Shown here: piece by piece, positions 12,351 to 26,600 of the stretch | Layout of the letters: the number at the start of each line of letters is the position of its first letter | Numbering within the stretch: position 1 is the first letter of the stretch | Assembly: GCF_000224145.3 (NCBI RefSeq) | Contig: NC_020177.2 | Span: 5,105,375-5,169,374 of the forward strand | Origin: Ciona intestinalis | Taxonomy: Eukaryota > Chordata > Ascidiacea > Phlebobranchia > Cionidae | Length of the DNA: 64,000 bases | Direction of reading: 5' to 3' | The notes under the pieces: model-generated | Database searches by the model: none | Seen by the model: the letters and a program-made list of their open reading frames with translations, nothing else | What the model was told of the DNA's origin: nothing | Translations under genes and position numbers: made by a program

Positions 12351-14619
12351 CCTTCATTTTACTAAACGCAAAAAAACGAAACAGGTTATTGCCTATTTTT
12401 ATTTTAATTGGCAAATTTACTACCGGCAGCTAGCGCTACAGAGCAAGCAGTAAAATCTTCCCCTTATTGATTTGGAGTGTGGTCATCATTTTAATTAGTT
12501 TGATTGACAGTTTTTAATCCACCGCGGACACCATTAGCACATATTTCTGAGTTGCGTAAATCGGTTGAAACAATTCTTACCTAATAATCAAATAAGGCAT
12601 GTTTAATACACCCCTTAATTATTATTGCTGATAATTTTCATATTTACCGCGTATTTACATATTAGGTGTTGTATTACGATACATAGGGAAGTCGGTTTAA
12701 CTCATTGGTGGTTAATTTGTAGCCAATTAGTTTACGATGTTATCTATAAATTATTATTAATCGCTTATTTATTTCTGCCGACTCCTAAAAATAAGCCACT
12801 TGTTTTCGAGAATCGAGCGAATTAAAACTCTTTTTTATGGAATCTCAAATTTAGTCCATTTTCCCCATGTCTTTAAAATCCTATTACTCCAATAATTCGG
12901 CGCGAATTTTTTTTTGTGCAAAACATGGCCAGGTATTATACACCGCAGTCGGCAGCCCGTGTACGCACACCTTATAATTCATTCGCTTCACAATTCCGTA
13001 ATAGTCGATGGCGTGTTCGCTTCGCTAACTTCGCTTTCAAACCAGAACTACGTGTTTTTTGTTATGGCCAAACTGTCAGACCCACTAAGAGAGCGGGCAG
13101 AGCCAGTAAAACTAAGCAACCAACGTCCTAGTCTGGCTGTTCGCTTTTACTCCCGGCTGTTTTAACAGTAGAAATGCTTGGTTTTACTCCCCGATATTGT
13201 GCTGTATTTACGTTAATTTACCCCTTTAAATAAATATCCCGCCCCGTTTTTCCCACACCAGCGAAAACGCCTTAAAATTTACAACCAAATGATCAACTCT
13301 AGGGCGAAATGGTGACTCCACCAACGTGAGATATATAGCTTTGTTGATGAGTGTGGTGCCGTGAGTTGCCTTGGTCGCGGAACAGCCGCTTAGAACAGCC
13401 GCGGCGTCGAAGGCAGGATGCCTGTAATAAAGCCAGCGTTTCCCTCTACTGAAAAGGTCGACCGACCCGGGAGGCGATCGTCTTTGTTTATTTTGTGCTG
13501 TTTTCCTTGCCTATCCAATGAGGCTTTATGCGCTCCGGGCTCTTTGTAATAAATCAAGCAACGCAAGTCGCTATCATCTCCCTCATCCATGCTAACCAGT
13601 AGATCATTGAATTCACACGAACACGTAGTAATTAATTCTTTAAATAAATTCATCATCCAAATGTGAAATGTCAATTAAACTGAACCATTCTATTGTATCT
13701 CACAATGGTTGGGACCCATGTTATCCCCATCGGTGCATAATTACCTCCAACCAAATGTCGAAGTCACTGTGCACTAATGTGAATGTTTCGCTGTATGTCA
13801 CCGTCAGTTGGTAGCGTCCCCTTACACACAAGCTTTATGGTTAGAACGAACTATGTCGACGACAGCCAAGCCGTGTAAGGATTATCTTTCGCTAGCTCCA
13901 ACGTAATTACAAAAACACACGGACAATGAGCAGGGAGTGAAATAGAACAGCCAGTGCTTATTACACACTTCTCCGCCTCAGACGCTGCGCACCCGAAAAT
14001 CCGCTTTTTGCGCGTGTTACTCCGCCGTATCTTTTCAACACGGAACTCTTTACGCTACAAACCGCTTCTAATCGTCACAAAATAACCCAAACCTTTTCAA
14101 AAATGGAATATCATACATCTAAGTCAGATGTAGACCTTTAAAATTTAGGTAATAACGTACGCGTATGGGTATAAAATGTTCCCCTATCGACGCGGGTGTA
14201 TATATGTAATAAATCGTAGGTTGACGAAGATCTAATGTTCGGTGCAGTTGTGCATTGTGCAGCTTTCCTTCCAGCTCTTCCTATACACTGTACTTACAGC
14301 ACGTGCCTACGACTCTAGTATTCTGAAACAATTAGCGAAGACGGTGGTTATCAAAATAAGGGGAGAAAGCCAATGTCGGTCATTCAGTCGCACGCTCGTA
14401 CTATTAATCGGATCTCGCAGCGCTTTTCGTGGTAGGACAGTATGGCGGCTTACTCGGCCTAGCAGTATACAGCATAGAGCATGAGTTGTAGAGTAATTTT
14501 AGCTTGCCGTTGTAATTCAATATGTTATGTTTTTAAAGCAGCCACGAGAAGTTAACGTAATAGTGTAAGTTCACGACAAATGTGGTAAAGTAGACCAGTA
14601 ATGAGTTGAAGCATTAGAA

Positions 14620-17600
14620 ATGGTCACAAACACTGGAGCGACAACCGGCCAAAGTAACGTGAAGGAAAATGGAGACAGCGGCAAAGATGGGCAAGCAAAA
14701 GATGAATATTCAAATCTGAAACGAAATTCAAATGACGTCACAAAACCTAGTGACAAACCCGATGATGATAATCAACAACAAAGTGAAACCGATCGGCCAA
14801 AGTTTAGCCAAACACCAGGAACTAACGGAATGCCAAGCTCAGCATACCAAGGCAGGCCATACACAAGCAATGGAGTACCCCCTACACATATGGGTAATGG
14901 TCCCCAAGGCCCCTCTACTGCTGCCCCAGGTTACCCACCATATGGATCATACAACCACACAGGATACCCAGGTAAACCAGGCATGCGACCAATGCATAAT
15001 ACCCCTGGGTACCCCAACCACATGCAAAGGTACCCCACGCAGAATACAGGGGGTACGCCAACCCTTAACCAGCTTCTAACCACCCCATCAAAGTACCCCG
15101 CTCAATACCCAGGTTATCACCCATCTACCCAACAGTCAGATTATCCGCACCAACCCCAGGCTTGGCAGGGTCGACCAACACATGTGAGTATCCACTATAT
15201 ATTTTAATATTGTATGTTATGAATCATAGTCATGTGTATGGTATTCAGCATATTTTAATTACTTTCGATATTTGCTGTTTTATGGGTGAGATCCTTGTCG
15301 AAATAATTGGGATTTAGACTAGAGTTGGCTCATTACCCCAACATTGTAGTATATGCATGTTCTATTCTATATGGATGAGGTCCTACAGTGTGGCACACCA
15401 TGTGACCTGGGGTTTAGACCAGAGTTGACTCATTACCCCAACATTGTATGTGTGCATTTATAGGTCATGGGGCCTGGGGGTTAAGGCCACAGTTGGCCCA
15501 TTGCCTCATGAATTATATGCAGAACACTTTGGAAACATAGTGACATGATATGTTTACGACATACAAAAAAATGAGAGACCATAAAAGTAGGCAACACATC
15601 AGTGATTGCCATATGATAGAATAAAGGTTTTTCACCAGGAAATTACATTGGAGTTGTAACATTTAATTGATGATTACCATAAAGAAAATATTTCTAGAGA
15701 AAGAATATGTATACCTGAAACTGTGACAAAAGGATCGTATTGCCTAATTTTAGAATTATATATGTTAGAGTTATATAATGTTTATTATCTTATCTTTTAT
15801 ATTGTAACTTTATCTTTCTGCAATATATATAGCTGGTTATTTTCACACCATTTTACCAACAGCCAGTTTATTAAAACAACCACAAAACAAATTTTTCTTA
15901 ATGATAACTTTAATTAATTTATATGATAACAAAAATATCTTTCGCATCGAATTTAACTAGAATAAATTCCGCGAATCTGACCCTGATCTGGTGCTCATAA
16001 AGTTGAACAATTCTTGTGTAAAGAGAAATACAGTAAGGATCTGGTGCTACAAAATACGTAACAGGCAAAAATCAAGTCCAACCAACCAAATTAATTTACA
16101 TAACATGAATATATTTGTTTACAAGATTGGAGGGTACTCGTTTTACATAGATGACAATCAACATTAACATATATAAATCTTACCTGATCAAAATAGTTAA
16201 CATTCATGTACTTGGTCTGTAGTCTGTAACATTTAATCCACCAAATCAAACCCATACTATGTTATAATTACCATCTATATAAGTATTCTACACTGGAACA
16301 AATATAGACTACTGAGTACAGTACGTCTTATCACACATTTTGTGACTTTACATTGTAAGTTACAAGAACATTAGTTACTTTGCAGTATAGAATAAGCTTA
16401 TGCAACAAATGGTAGAATAGCAGTAACCTTCTATTCTATATTGGTGAGGCGGGCAAGACATGCCATGGGACCCAGGGATTTGAACCTATTACCCCAACAG
16501 TAACACCTAGCAGTAATAATGTTGTTGTTTCACTAGAAATAAAATGTTCTTGTTCATAGGTTCAAAGTGATTGATACCAGCTTTTATTGATTGTGTGCTC
16601 AATTGTTTTACTTCTCTGCTCTTTTTGGTTCTTCTCTTGCAAGAATGTTACCCGTTTTAAGCTATTTATTCTGTAAAATTGTCATAGTGGTGTTTAGATA
16701 ATAGCACCCTGGGTGTTGGGTGCCTCACTAAAGACCTTACCCTTATAGGACCTCTATTATTAAGTGTCGATAAACTTCCCCAGTGGGGTGTAAATAATTT
16801 ATCATTTTCTGTTATTTCTATATATTTTATAAACCTAGTTTCACCACAGATGTGTTGTCTTGCAACAGGCTTCTATTTTATTCCAAATCTGTGAGATCCT
16901 ACAATGTGGCACGCTTTGTGGCCCAAGTCTTATGCCACATTTGGCTTGTTTCCCCAACACCTATAATCTATGTACAACTAAGTTACCCCTGTGAAAAATT
17001 GATATGTATTTTGTAACTTGTTCATATTTAGGTTTATCTTTTACCAAAGCAAGTATCTTTGATATATGGTAGCGGTGGATTGTAGGGTATAGCTAGTAGC
17101 GTGTAATAATGAATATTTATATTGTACAACTTTTCCAGGCTCTGTATTTTAGATATATATATATATGATGGTATTTGTATTTTTTAAACAGTAAATTTTA
17201 AATTCTTGAATATATTGTTACTTTGTAAAAAATGTATGTTTTTATGTTTTAAATTTGATACAATTTAGTTATTTGGGTTTTTAATGGCATAAGATGAAAA
17301 GTAGTAACACCTTTATTGTCAACATAAATCTTACATGACCCTGTGTTATTTTGCCAAGTATTTTGAAAATTGGTGCCACATATAGATCACCAATAGGACG
17401 CTATCAGCTGATTGCTTGTGTGTGCGCGCTCGTGGTCGCATGTGTGTTTTGTGTGTGCGGCGCATTAGTTATAACGGTGGGAGTTGGGTTGGGCTGAGGT
17501 CAAAGAAAACAAATCTCTCCCACGCCATTCCCCGTGTATGAAAGTCGATCGCTGCCGCCGACAGATACATTTGTGACGTCACAGTACATGTTGTTACGCG

Positions 17601-20600
17601 ACACGCGCTATTGCTTGTACTACTAACGCCTCAAATTGCTCACTTCACGCGAATTTCCACCATTTTCAAACCTTATTACACCAATAAAAGGCGATTTAAA
17701 ACAATTTATGGATCCGACCCCCATTATCTGCGAGTCGCGGTTTTATTATGACGTCACATTCGCTCCTCTGAAGTTAATTTCAAGACGATTTATTTTATTT
17801 CGCAAACAAAAAAAAAAAGTATTTTGCTTAAGCGGTTTTTGTGCTGACGTCATTATGGCGTAGTTTTTTGATGATGTCACCAACTCGTTGATAAGTGGAT
17901 ACGATCACGATTGGTCGAAATAACCGCAGGCATCCATGAGGTACGCGTATGTTTCACCACACCCAGAACAATCGAGATTGTCTATAACCGCGCGGTGGTT
18001 TCCAAAATTACCTCACATGTTAACCATTGTGGACGTATGTGTCCCTGGGCAAGACACGACAGCAATTGCTGAAAAACCCAGTGGTTTCTAACGGGTTGTC
18101 CAAGTTGTCAACCATACAGAAAAATAGTCACCCACAAAGTTACATACGTGGAACTCGTAAGCAGGTACGAGGTGTTAAACCCGTGTTATAACGACTATTG
18201 CCCCAACTACGCGAGGATAAATACGTTACAATCATCCACACCCGTTTCAAGTTTATGACATCATAATCGAACAGTATGACGTAACACAATCACCGATTCA
18301 ATGTCATTATGACGCCATTAAGAGCATCCTATACCCGCTACCAATACTCCAATGTAACAAGATAACATTCATCAACTACCCACACATTCTAAAGAAACAA
18401 CACACAATGTAAATAAAGCTGACGATAACTCGGAAAGCCCCGCTTCTAGAGCTTTTCTCGTGTTAATATATGATTAACGTTATACTTATCTCTTTGAAAA
18501 CGATAGTGAAAAACGTATAATTAAAACAACGAGAAGAGAAAGGAATTAGCAGCAAACCGTCAGTCGTTAAAACACGATAAGGGTAAAATGTATGTAAAAG
18601 ACCGAGTCAAAAAGCGTGGCTGTAGAACCTAATTTTACGTCACAATACCTATTCACAGCGCATAGTGGGCTCTTATATTTACCGTGGTGGACAAAAAAAC
18701 ATCAAAAATCTTAATTTTGTTTTAAAAATTTCCCGTTTTAAATAAAGTATGACGCTGTTCGTTACCATGGATACGAAAACTATTAGTTGGTTGTAAAATA
18801 GAAGGCTGTTGTTTATGTTGGTTGAGAGTTGAATATGATTAACGTACCACCAGCCGTATCATTTCCTTTGCTCTCTCACTCCATGCTCCTCCCTCTCTCT
18901 TTTATTCTCTTTCCGCGGTGGCGACGCGCCATGCGATAACGGGCTCTCGTTTTAACAAAGAGAGGCGTGTTTAGTTTCTTTGTTATACAGCACGGACCAA
19001 ATTTAGCTGACTTGTCTGTTTGGTTTGCTAGCATGTGACTGGGGTAGCGGAGCTGGCTTTTCCACTCTTGCAGTTGACTTGCTTTATTATAAACACTACT
19101 AGAAATTAATATGTGGATCCGGCTCTGATCTAGCACTTACATTGTTGAACGATTGTCCTTGCATCATAACAGAATACACCAAGTACTACTACACAGTAAA
19201 CAGCTTCTTGTAGAGCTTACTGTTTTCTTATACGTTCTTGTTAATATTTTATTATTTAAACATTTCTAACTATCATTGTATCTCTCTTCATCACTGGCGT
19301 ATTCATTCAACATAAGCGGTCAGAACGCAAGTACTTATTTTATTACGTAATAAAATAATTCATTCCTATTGTGACGTAATATTGATCAAGCCACGCGTCA
19401 TATTACACCACGTGATCCAAGCACGTGTTGAGTGACCTCTAGTAACCCTTACCATTGTCCCCGCACGCTGTCACAATAATCTTTATTACGTCACAACCTA
19501 AAAGCACCAGCGTCGAAACACACGTGTAACATATTTGACCTATGACGTAATAATGGTGACTGTTGACATAACACATGGGTGACATGTTGTATCTTCTACT
19601 ACAGCCCAACCACTTTTTGACAATTCTGTTTTACTGCATAAGATCTTATTAATTATTATATTTTGTTTTATGAATGAAATATTGAAAGTTGGGTTGACAA
19701 AGCTTTGCTATTAATTTATGTTTATTATTAAGGGTACTGCAAAAAGGTTTAAAACAATTGTGCTTATAAGAACTAAACCCGCTGTAGGCCTTTGTCCTAC
19801 CCATGTAGAATTCTATATTTGATTGCCCTCTTGTTAGCATGAATACTTACATTGTTATACACCATGTATTTCAAAGCATTTAAATCTACATAACATTATA
19901 TATCTACACTTAAGTCTAACATGGAAATAATCAAACATAAATGACTTGTTGTTTGTCCGCTAAGTGTATCGACCATGCTTCTTTCTTTCAATTAAATGTT
20001 CTTACCCTATTTTTACCGGTTGTCGTTTTATTCCAGTACCCTCGCCCCATGGACCCTTCCACGAAGACCCCTGACATGGCAGGTTACCCACAACCCCACC
20101 AATATATCCATGACCAACAACCGGGGTATGGGGGCCAGCCCAGGTACCCTCACATAGCCCCACCTGGGGCCCAGTCACCCCACCAACAGCAGGTACTTAC
20201 TATTTATAATTGTTAAGTGCATTTTTACTTTTCCTAATTTATTTTGTTTTTACTTTTGTTTTAGTTTTTTAACTTTTTTTTGCAATGCAAGTTTTTATAA
20301 AACAGAAATCAATTAGCTTTGTCGTTTTCTAGCTCACTAAAAATATAATGTGTTGTTTTGCTGTGTAATGTTTTAAAGTTTATTAATATTAAATATGTAG
20401 TGTTTTTTGCTGTGGTAGATTTTACTTAATAGGCTATTAGCTTATTAGTAATCACGTAGTTGTCATTTAAACACTAGAGCATTTTTACCCTGAATAACTT
20501 TGTTAGCCCCCACCGATGCACCCCGCTACACCATCGGGATATCACCCCAACACAACCCAGTTTGCCCCGGGTACTTCCCCAAGCCGACATCCAAGTTACC

Positions 20601-23600
20601 CCAACCACGTCCCACATTCAAATTATTTCCCACAAAGACAGAGCTACATGGTATAACTGTCGTCATAATCGTGGCCACCATCCACCTAACATTCTTTGCT
20701 TACAAATCATCAAACTAATCAAGTTTCCCATCCATAAACTTTCTCTTTGCCCAAAACCTTATTTCTGCTTAAAATGTTCCTTTTATGCAATAGTTCCATT
20801 TTACGCCGGCACTGTGGCGCAGCTTAAGTTACATTTGTTAAAAGTCACACAAAAAACAATCACCCACAAAGTTACATACATGGTAACTCGCAAGTGAGCA
20901 CGAGGTGTATGGAACAGAACACACGTGTTATAAGAAGTTACATTAATATACATGATTACTAAGTTATCTCATTATCTTCTCATACACACCAAACTAACTA
21001 TCTTCATTGCAAAGCTTTGAATGCAAATATTGCTTGATGTTGTTAATTGCATGCTTACAACTAACACAGCACATGTGTTAACATACTTTATTTATCACAA
21101 CATTGCCGTGTACCACAATATACATAATAATAATACACCAACGACCCATCAATTCCTATATCAGTATATGTATGTATGCAGGTTTCAATACAAACACTGC
21201 ATGCCACATAGTATGGCCCACAGTATTATACATATTATACATACTGTGACATAAGTATATATATTATAACTTTCGACATTGCTGAAAATGGTTTAAGTTT
21301 TTAAACCAAAACAGTTGAAAATGAAGACAACTCTGTCATTTATATGAATATGGGCCGTTACATTTGTATTAAAACTCACCAGAAAACACCTGTTTGACGA
21401 TCCCATGTATACATTCTTGTTCTTTGCTCAAACAAATGTTTCAGACACCCTTATTTTCCACATAGACACACCATTAACATGCCCCCTATATGCATGAATG
21501 GATGTTGCTTCATAACTAATAACATGGATGTCATGTTTGGTATAAAAGTTATTCACACAATGTATTACATAGGGGCAGAATACTCCATACCACACACCTA
21601 ACCCATCTAATACGGAGGATAAAACTTTATTGGTAAGTTCATTTTATATGGTATATGTATTTAAATTGGTTGAATACACCATGTGTGTCTGGTGTATAAG
21701 AAGACACCCATGTTATAACACGACAGTGAGCATGAGGTGTATGAATACACCATGTGTGTCTGGTGTATAAGAAGACACCCATGTTATAACTCGACAGTGA
21801 GCACGAGGCGTATGAACACACCATATATGGGGTGTATAAATACACCATGTGTGTCTGGTGTATGAGATGACACCCATGTTATAACTTGACAGTGAGCATG
21901 AGGTGTATGAATACACCATGTGTGTCTGGTGTGTAAAAAGACACCCATATTATTACTATACAACGACCATAAGAAACACATCCCCTAACTAACCCCAACT
22001 CCAGGACACCCAGCAAGTCCCCGCCCCCACCCGCACCCCTGATTCAATATCCAGCACCCATTCACGCATCACCGAACAGCATATGATGTCACCGAATCGC
22101 AACACACCCCAACCCACGCATCATCCTCATGGTGAGATTATGTTGTTGTCAAGTTAGAATTTATGAAAATAAGACTGAATAAACAGATTCCAATGTATAG
22201 TTTATATATTATAATAGATATATATTGTACCTAAAATGGCATCATCAGTCGCTTTCGTTGTCCTGCCATGCACCTGTAGTGTTTGCATTATGTTGTTTTG
22301 CGAGCGGTAAACTATAGGATAAAAAATATATATATAATCATTAAGACATACTTACATACAAGTAATGTGGATGTTGTGGAAATGGACCAAATCTTTCTAA
22401 ATCCCAGGCCATCAACAAGGGCCTCACCAATATAGAATTAAATGGAAAGTCGGCCCTAACAGTTTACTTATTTATTTATAATATTTCCATGTATTTAGAC
22501 CCAGCATCAGGGGGGACAGTCCCTTCACCCCAAGTTCACCCACCCCACCCCTCAGTTGCGCAACTTCGGGGCCCATCAGCCCCAGGATCCCCTGCTTCAG
22601 TGGGGAACCCCCGTTCTAACCCCATGTCACCCCCAATGAAACCTGGCACCCCCCAACAAAACCGTCCAAGTTCCGAACATCCGGACCAAAATATACCGAG
22701 CCATTCACCAATGCCAGGTAAACAATATCTATTCTTTAATGCAGCTTGGTTGGTATAGGGCTGTGACCTGCCTTTAATAGAAACATGATGTTAAAACAAC
22801 GGGTTAAAAACTCTCCGCCAATGAAGCAACATCGATTTTATAATTTGAACCCTGCTTATAAAAATATCTGTGTTTCTACTCAGTAGGTACATTAGTATTA
22901 ACAAATATCAACAATACATTCATTATTATCCATTATAGGTTACGGTCACTACCGACCCCAAACATCCCAGTCATCATATGGACCCCCTAACCCAGTACCC
23001 CCAAATTACCCCCAACATATGGTATCACCCCAACAATACCCAGGAGGGCAACAATACCCAACCACACCCCAGCACCCTCATGCTCCACAAATGCGCCCGG
23101 CAGGTACGCTACTGCTATAATATTGAATGTTTTTTAATTTTTTTTATATGTTTTTGCTTTTTGAATCATATACTTATATTTAAGTACTTGCTTGTAACAT
23201 ATAGTAGGGTGGGGAAAGACGAGACTCCTTTAGCAAAAAAATATCCGAATATTCTGATCATGTTTCAAGCAATTTACAACGGTTCGTAGGAGTCGTGAGG
23301 ATACGGTTTTATAATCTTTAAACGTTCTTTGTTTATTACCAAATGTGACGAGAAAATATAATAAACAGGTGTCCCATCTTCCCCCCCACCCCCCACTACT
23401 ATATCAAATCTGTATTTCTTATGTAATGAGTGGAACCTGTAATAGTTACAATGCAAATGCCAAATTAATGAATCATAGCATCAATTTTCTTTTTTTCATA
23501 CAAACCGTAAGCTTGTGCTGAATAATTTATTCTCTAGGTCCCCCAAGTGGTGGGAAACCTGGTCAAATGATGTCACCACATGGTTATACGCAAGCTCAGC

Positions 23601-26600
23601 AATCACCCGTATACCAAGGTACTAATATAACAAGCATGTTGTTTGTGTGTGTTGTGTGCACTTACAATATTTCTGCATGAAATCACAAAGTGCCCCCCAA
23701 AAAATGTAACTCGCTTTATTTTAGTTATCAGCATAAATTTAGAAATTTCTTTTTTAAGTTAAATTCAAAGTTAATCTTGGGCTTATGCAAATAATTGTTT
23801 GTGTTGTTGTTTTTTGGCAAACTTTTTTTTTTTTGTTTTATTTGCACGAGTGTTGTGTGTATGGTGTTGGTGGAAGGGGAAGTTATATTTAATTCAACCG
23901 TCCATTTCTCAACCAGTGCCAAGTGTTTCACTAAATCTGTTTAAAAGAACATTTTGCACTTTCAAACAACGTCTTCTTGTTCAAAACAAATCCTGGCCAT
24001 GTTTTGCTCAGGGCCTCTGTGCTGTGATTGAAAAATGTTAGTCAAAAATTATAAAAGTTCTCTAAAAAATAGTTACCCACAAAGTAACATACATGGTAAC
24101 TCCACTAACTTGTAAGATGGCACGAGGTGTACAAAACAGAACACCCATGTTATAACAACGTTTTCCATTCATTCATTCAAGCCCAAAAAAGCCGCAAAAA
24201 GCCACCCGACGTGTGTATATGTATGATACCTCACCCATAGTTTTACCCATCCACCAACACATGTTCATTAAGTTGCTGTGTAATTAACTAATTGCATGAA
24301 CACAGGTGTACCTTACTATGAAGGCTCACACCAACATACAGTACAAGGTATATCTGCATGATGCGTGTATTGCTATTCATGTATTAATTATATTTGTGTG
24401 TTTTTTTATTTAAAATACAAATCAGAAAACTTCATTTCTGACAAACATATTAACTTCATGTAAATGACTACATTTGGCATATTGCGTGCAACGTGGTGAT
24501 TTATCCAAATGCATTATTGTAAGTTGAAAGAAATTTAAATAAAAAAACCTGTCCTACAATGTTAACTGTATGTCTTTTAAAGTTTTTAAAACATTTTTTT
24601 TCAAACAAAACCCTACTTTGATACATTGCAAACGCATAATATCAACATAGATATCATATTAGCAGGGTACAACACAAGTTCTCCGGCACCTTCAGAGCGA
24701 CGACCGTCACGACAAGGTAGTCACCCCTCCGCTCAACAAACTGACCAGGGAGGGCGACAGGGAGCAGCAGCAGCCGCGGCAGCAGCGATGGTAGCAGCCG
24801 CACATTCAGCGCAACCTATGTAAGTTTTCTAGGGTTGTTACTTTACTTACATCTTACTACAAAGTACCATAATGTGGCTTTATATATAGTAGGGTGGGGA
24901 AAGACCGGACACTTTTAGCACGGAATATCCAAATATCCTGATCGTGTTATAAACAGTTAACAATGGTATATGGGAGTCGTGTGAATTAAAGTTTTTTAGT
25001 GAGAGTTTTTTATAATTCTTAGACTGTTCTTTGTTTACTGCTAAACCAGACAGGAAAATAGAATGGAAAGGTGTCCCATCTTACCACACCCCACTATATA
25101 TATAGAAAAGCTTTTCTGCTGTTGTATTGTGTGCGTTGCAGTGTTAGCCGCTTGCATCAAAAGATTGGTAACTGGATACTGGCTCAATGCTCAGTGCTTA
25201 TAACTATGCTGATTAGCAATGGCCATATATTTCCAAAACGGTTTCATCACAATATTAAAATCTGATCAATTAAACAGTAACTTAACATTCCAGGAGCCAG
25301 CCTGCCCCGCGTAACCCCACCCCTACCTACTACCCCCCTGGTCCCCCTACTTCTCAACCACAACAAGCCCCACGCCCCCATTACAACTTACAGCAAGGGG
25401 GTGAAATGTACCAACAAAACATGGGTTTCCCGCGCATGCCTCACCCAGGGGTGCAAGGATCAAGTCCCGCCCAAGGTATGATGGGACCTCCTGGCCCACC
25501 ACAAGCTACCCAACGAATGCCAGCTTCTTCAACCCCCTACGGTTATCCCCTCCAGCCCTCTCACCCACAATACCCCGGATATTACCCCCCTAATAGTGGG
25601 GAATCCCACCCCGCACCCCATGGGTATAACCCACCACAAAGCAACTACGAAACCCCACCCCCACCACCAGTAGAGGAAACACCAAAACCTAAGGTGAGAA
25701 CATTTTTATCTCCCATAATATTCCAGGCCTGTGACTTAGTGGTTAGTTGCTAGTATAGAGTTACCAAAGGACACTAGATTTGCTCTCTGCTGCCAGGGTG
25801 GGCCTTTGCGTCCCTGGACAAGATAGAAGATACTAAATGGCTATTGCTTTAACTTGGTGGTCATTAATAGGTTATAAAACCCTGTGTTGGGCAACTCTGG
25901 GCTTAATCGCAAGTCCCTTAAAATGTCTCCAGGACCTCACCCTTGTAGGATAAACATTTATTAACCGAGTAGTAGATACTGACCAAATATGTTCATAGCA
26001 AACTCTCCTCAAAAATCATGCTTTTAAAGTTGCTTCAGTGTGACACACATTGCTACTTTAAAGTTGGGGTAACATGGAACCCTGGATACCCCTAATGTCA
26101 CGCCTGATATTTTGCATTACCTGTCAATCAAACTCCACAGTCATCAGCGCGATCAGCTTCCCAGAAGCTAGCTGCGTTGTTCGAGCCCTCAGATGAACCA
26201 GGAAGACGGGACTTTATTGATAGTGTCCTCCGTTACTGGGAAGACAAAGATCTTCCACTGAAGAATGCTCCTCTTATGGGGAGGAAGACGTTGGATCTCT
26301 TCCATCTTTATCATAAAGTAAAGGATCGGGGAGGAATGCAAGAGGTAATGGGGTTGTGGATTGGTTATATCATATGTAATGTAGTTAACATGATAGATAT
26401 AATTTACAAGAGAATAAATTAAAAACAAAACAACAGTTATTATAACACATTTCAGACAAAATCGAATTAAAACTTCGTTCAAAGCAAGTTTTTATCTGTA
26501 CCGTGTTTTAATGACTGTCGTTTTGTTGCTAATGCATTCTTTTCGTTGTTTTGATTGATGATTGACTGGATATCCGTTAGTGTATGCGAAGCGATAAATA

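Larger units (their letters stand above)
10680..14619. other. CLIC 3' region and ARID1 upstream region
   Basis: AT-rich CLIC 3' UTR runs to about 11.3 kb, followed by AT-rich intergenic DNA with a SINE head at 12230. GC content rises from about 12.9 kb towards the ARID1 start. A minus-strand open frame at 13390-13656 has no recognisable product. Confidence 0.5.
15184..20036. other. Large first intron of ARID1
   Basis: This 4.85-kb intron holds copies of the GGTGAGGTCC repeat (15290, 16430, 16885), a CpG-rich patch at 17400-17900 with TGACGTCA palindromes, a SINE at 18028-18230 and further TGACGTAA-type motifs at 19340-19560. No exon was recognised. Confidence 0.55.

Noticed and set aside
13390..13674. 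Minus-strand open frame of 94 aa upstream of ARID1
   Set aside because: It begins with TTG, has no recognisable motif and no splice partners, and the first true ATG shortens it. Left unannotated.
20562..20897. Open frame of 111 aa overlapping ARID1 exon 20507-20650
   Set aside because: Wrong frame of the ARID1 exon running into intron and SINE sequence.
21639..21981. Three overlapping minus-strand open frames of 65-69 aa
   Set aside because: They are translations of the 71-bp minisatellite in successive frames.
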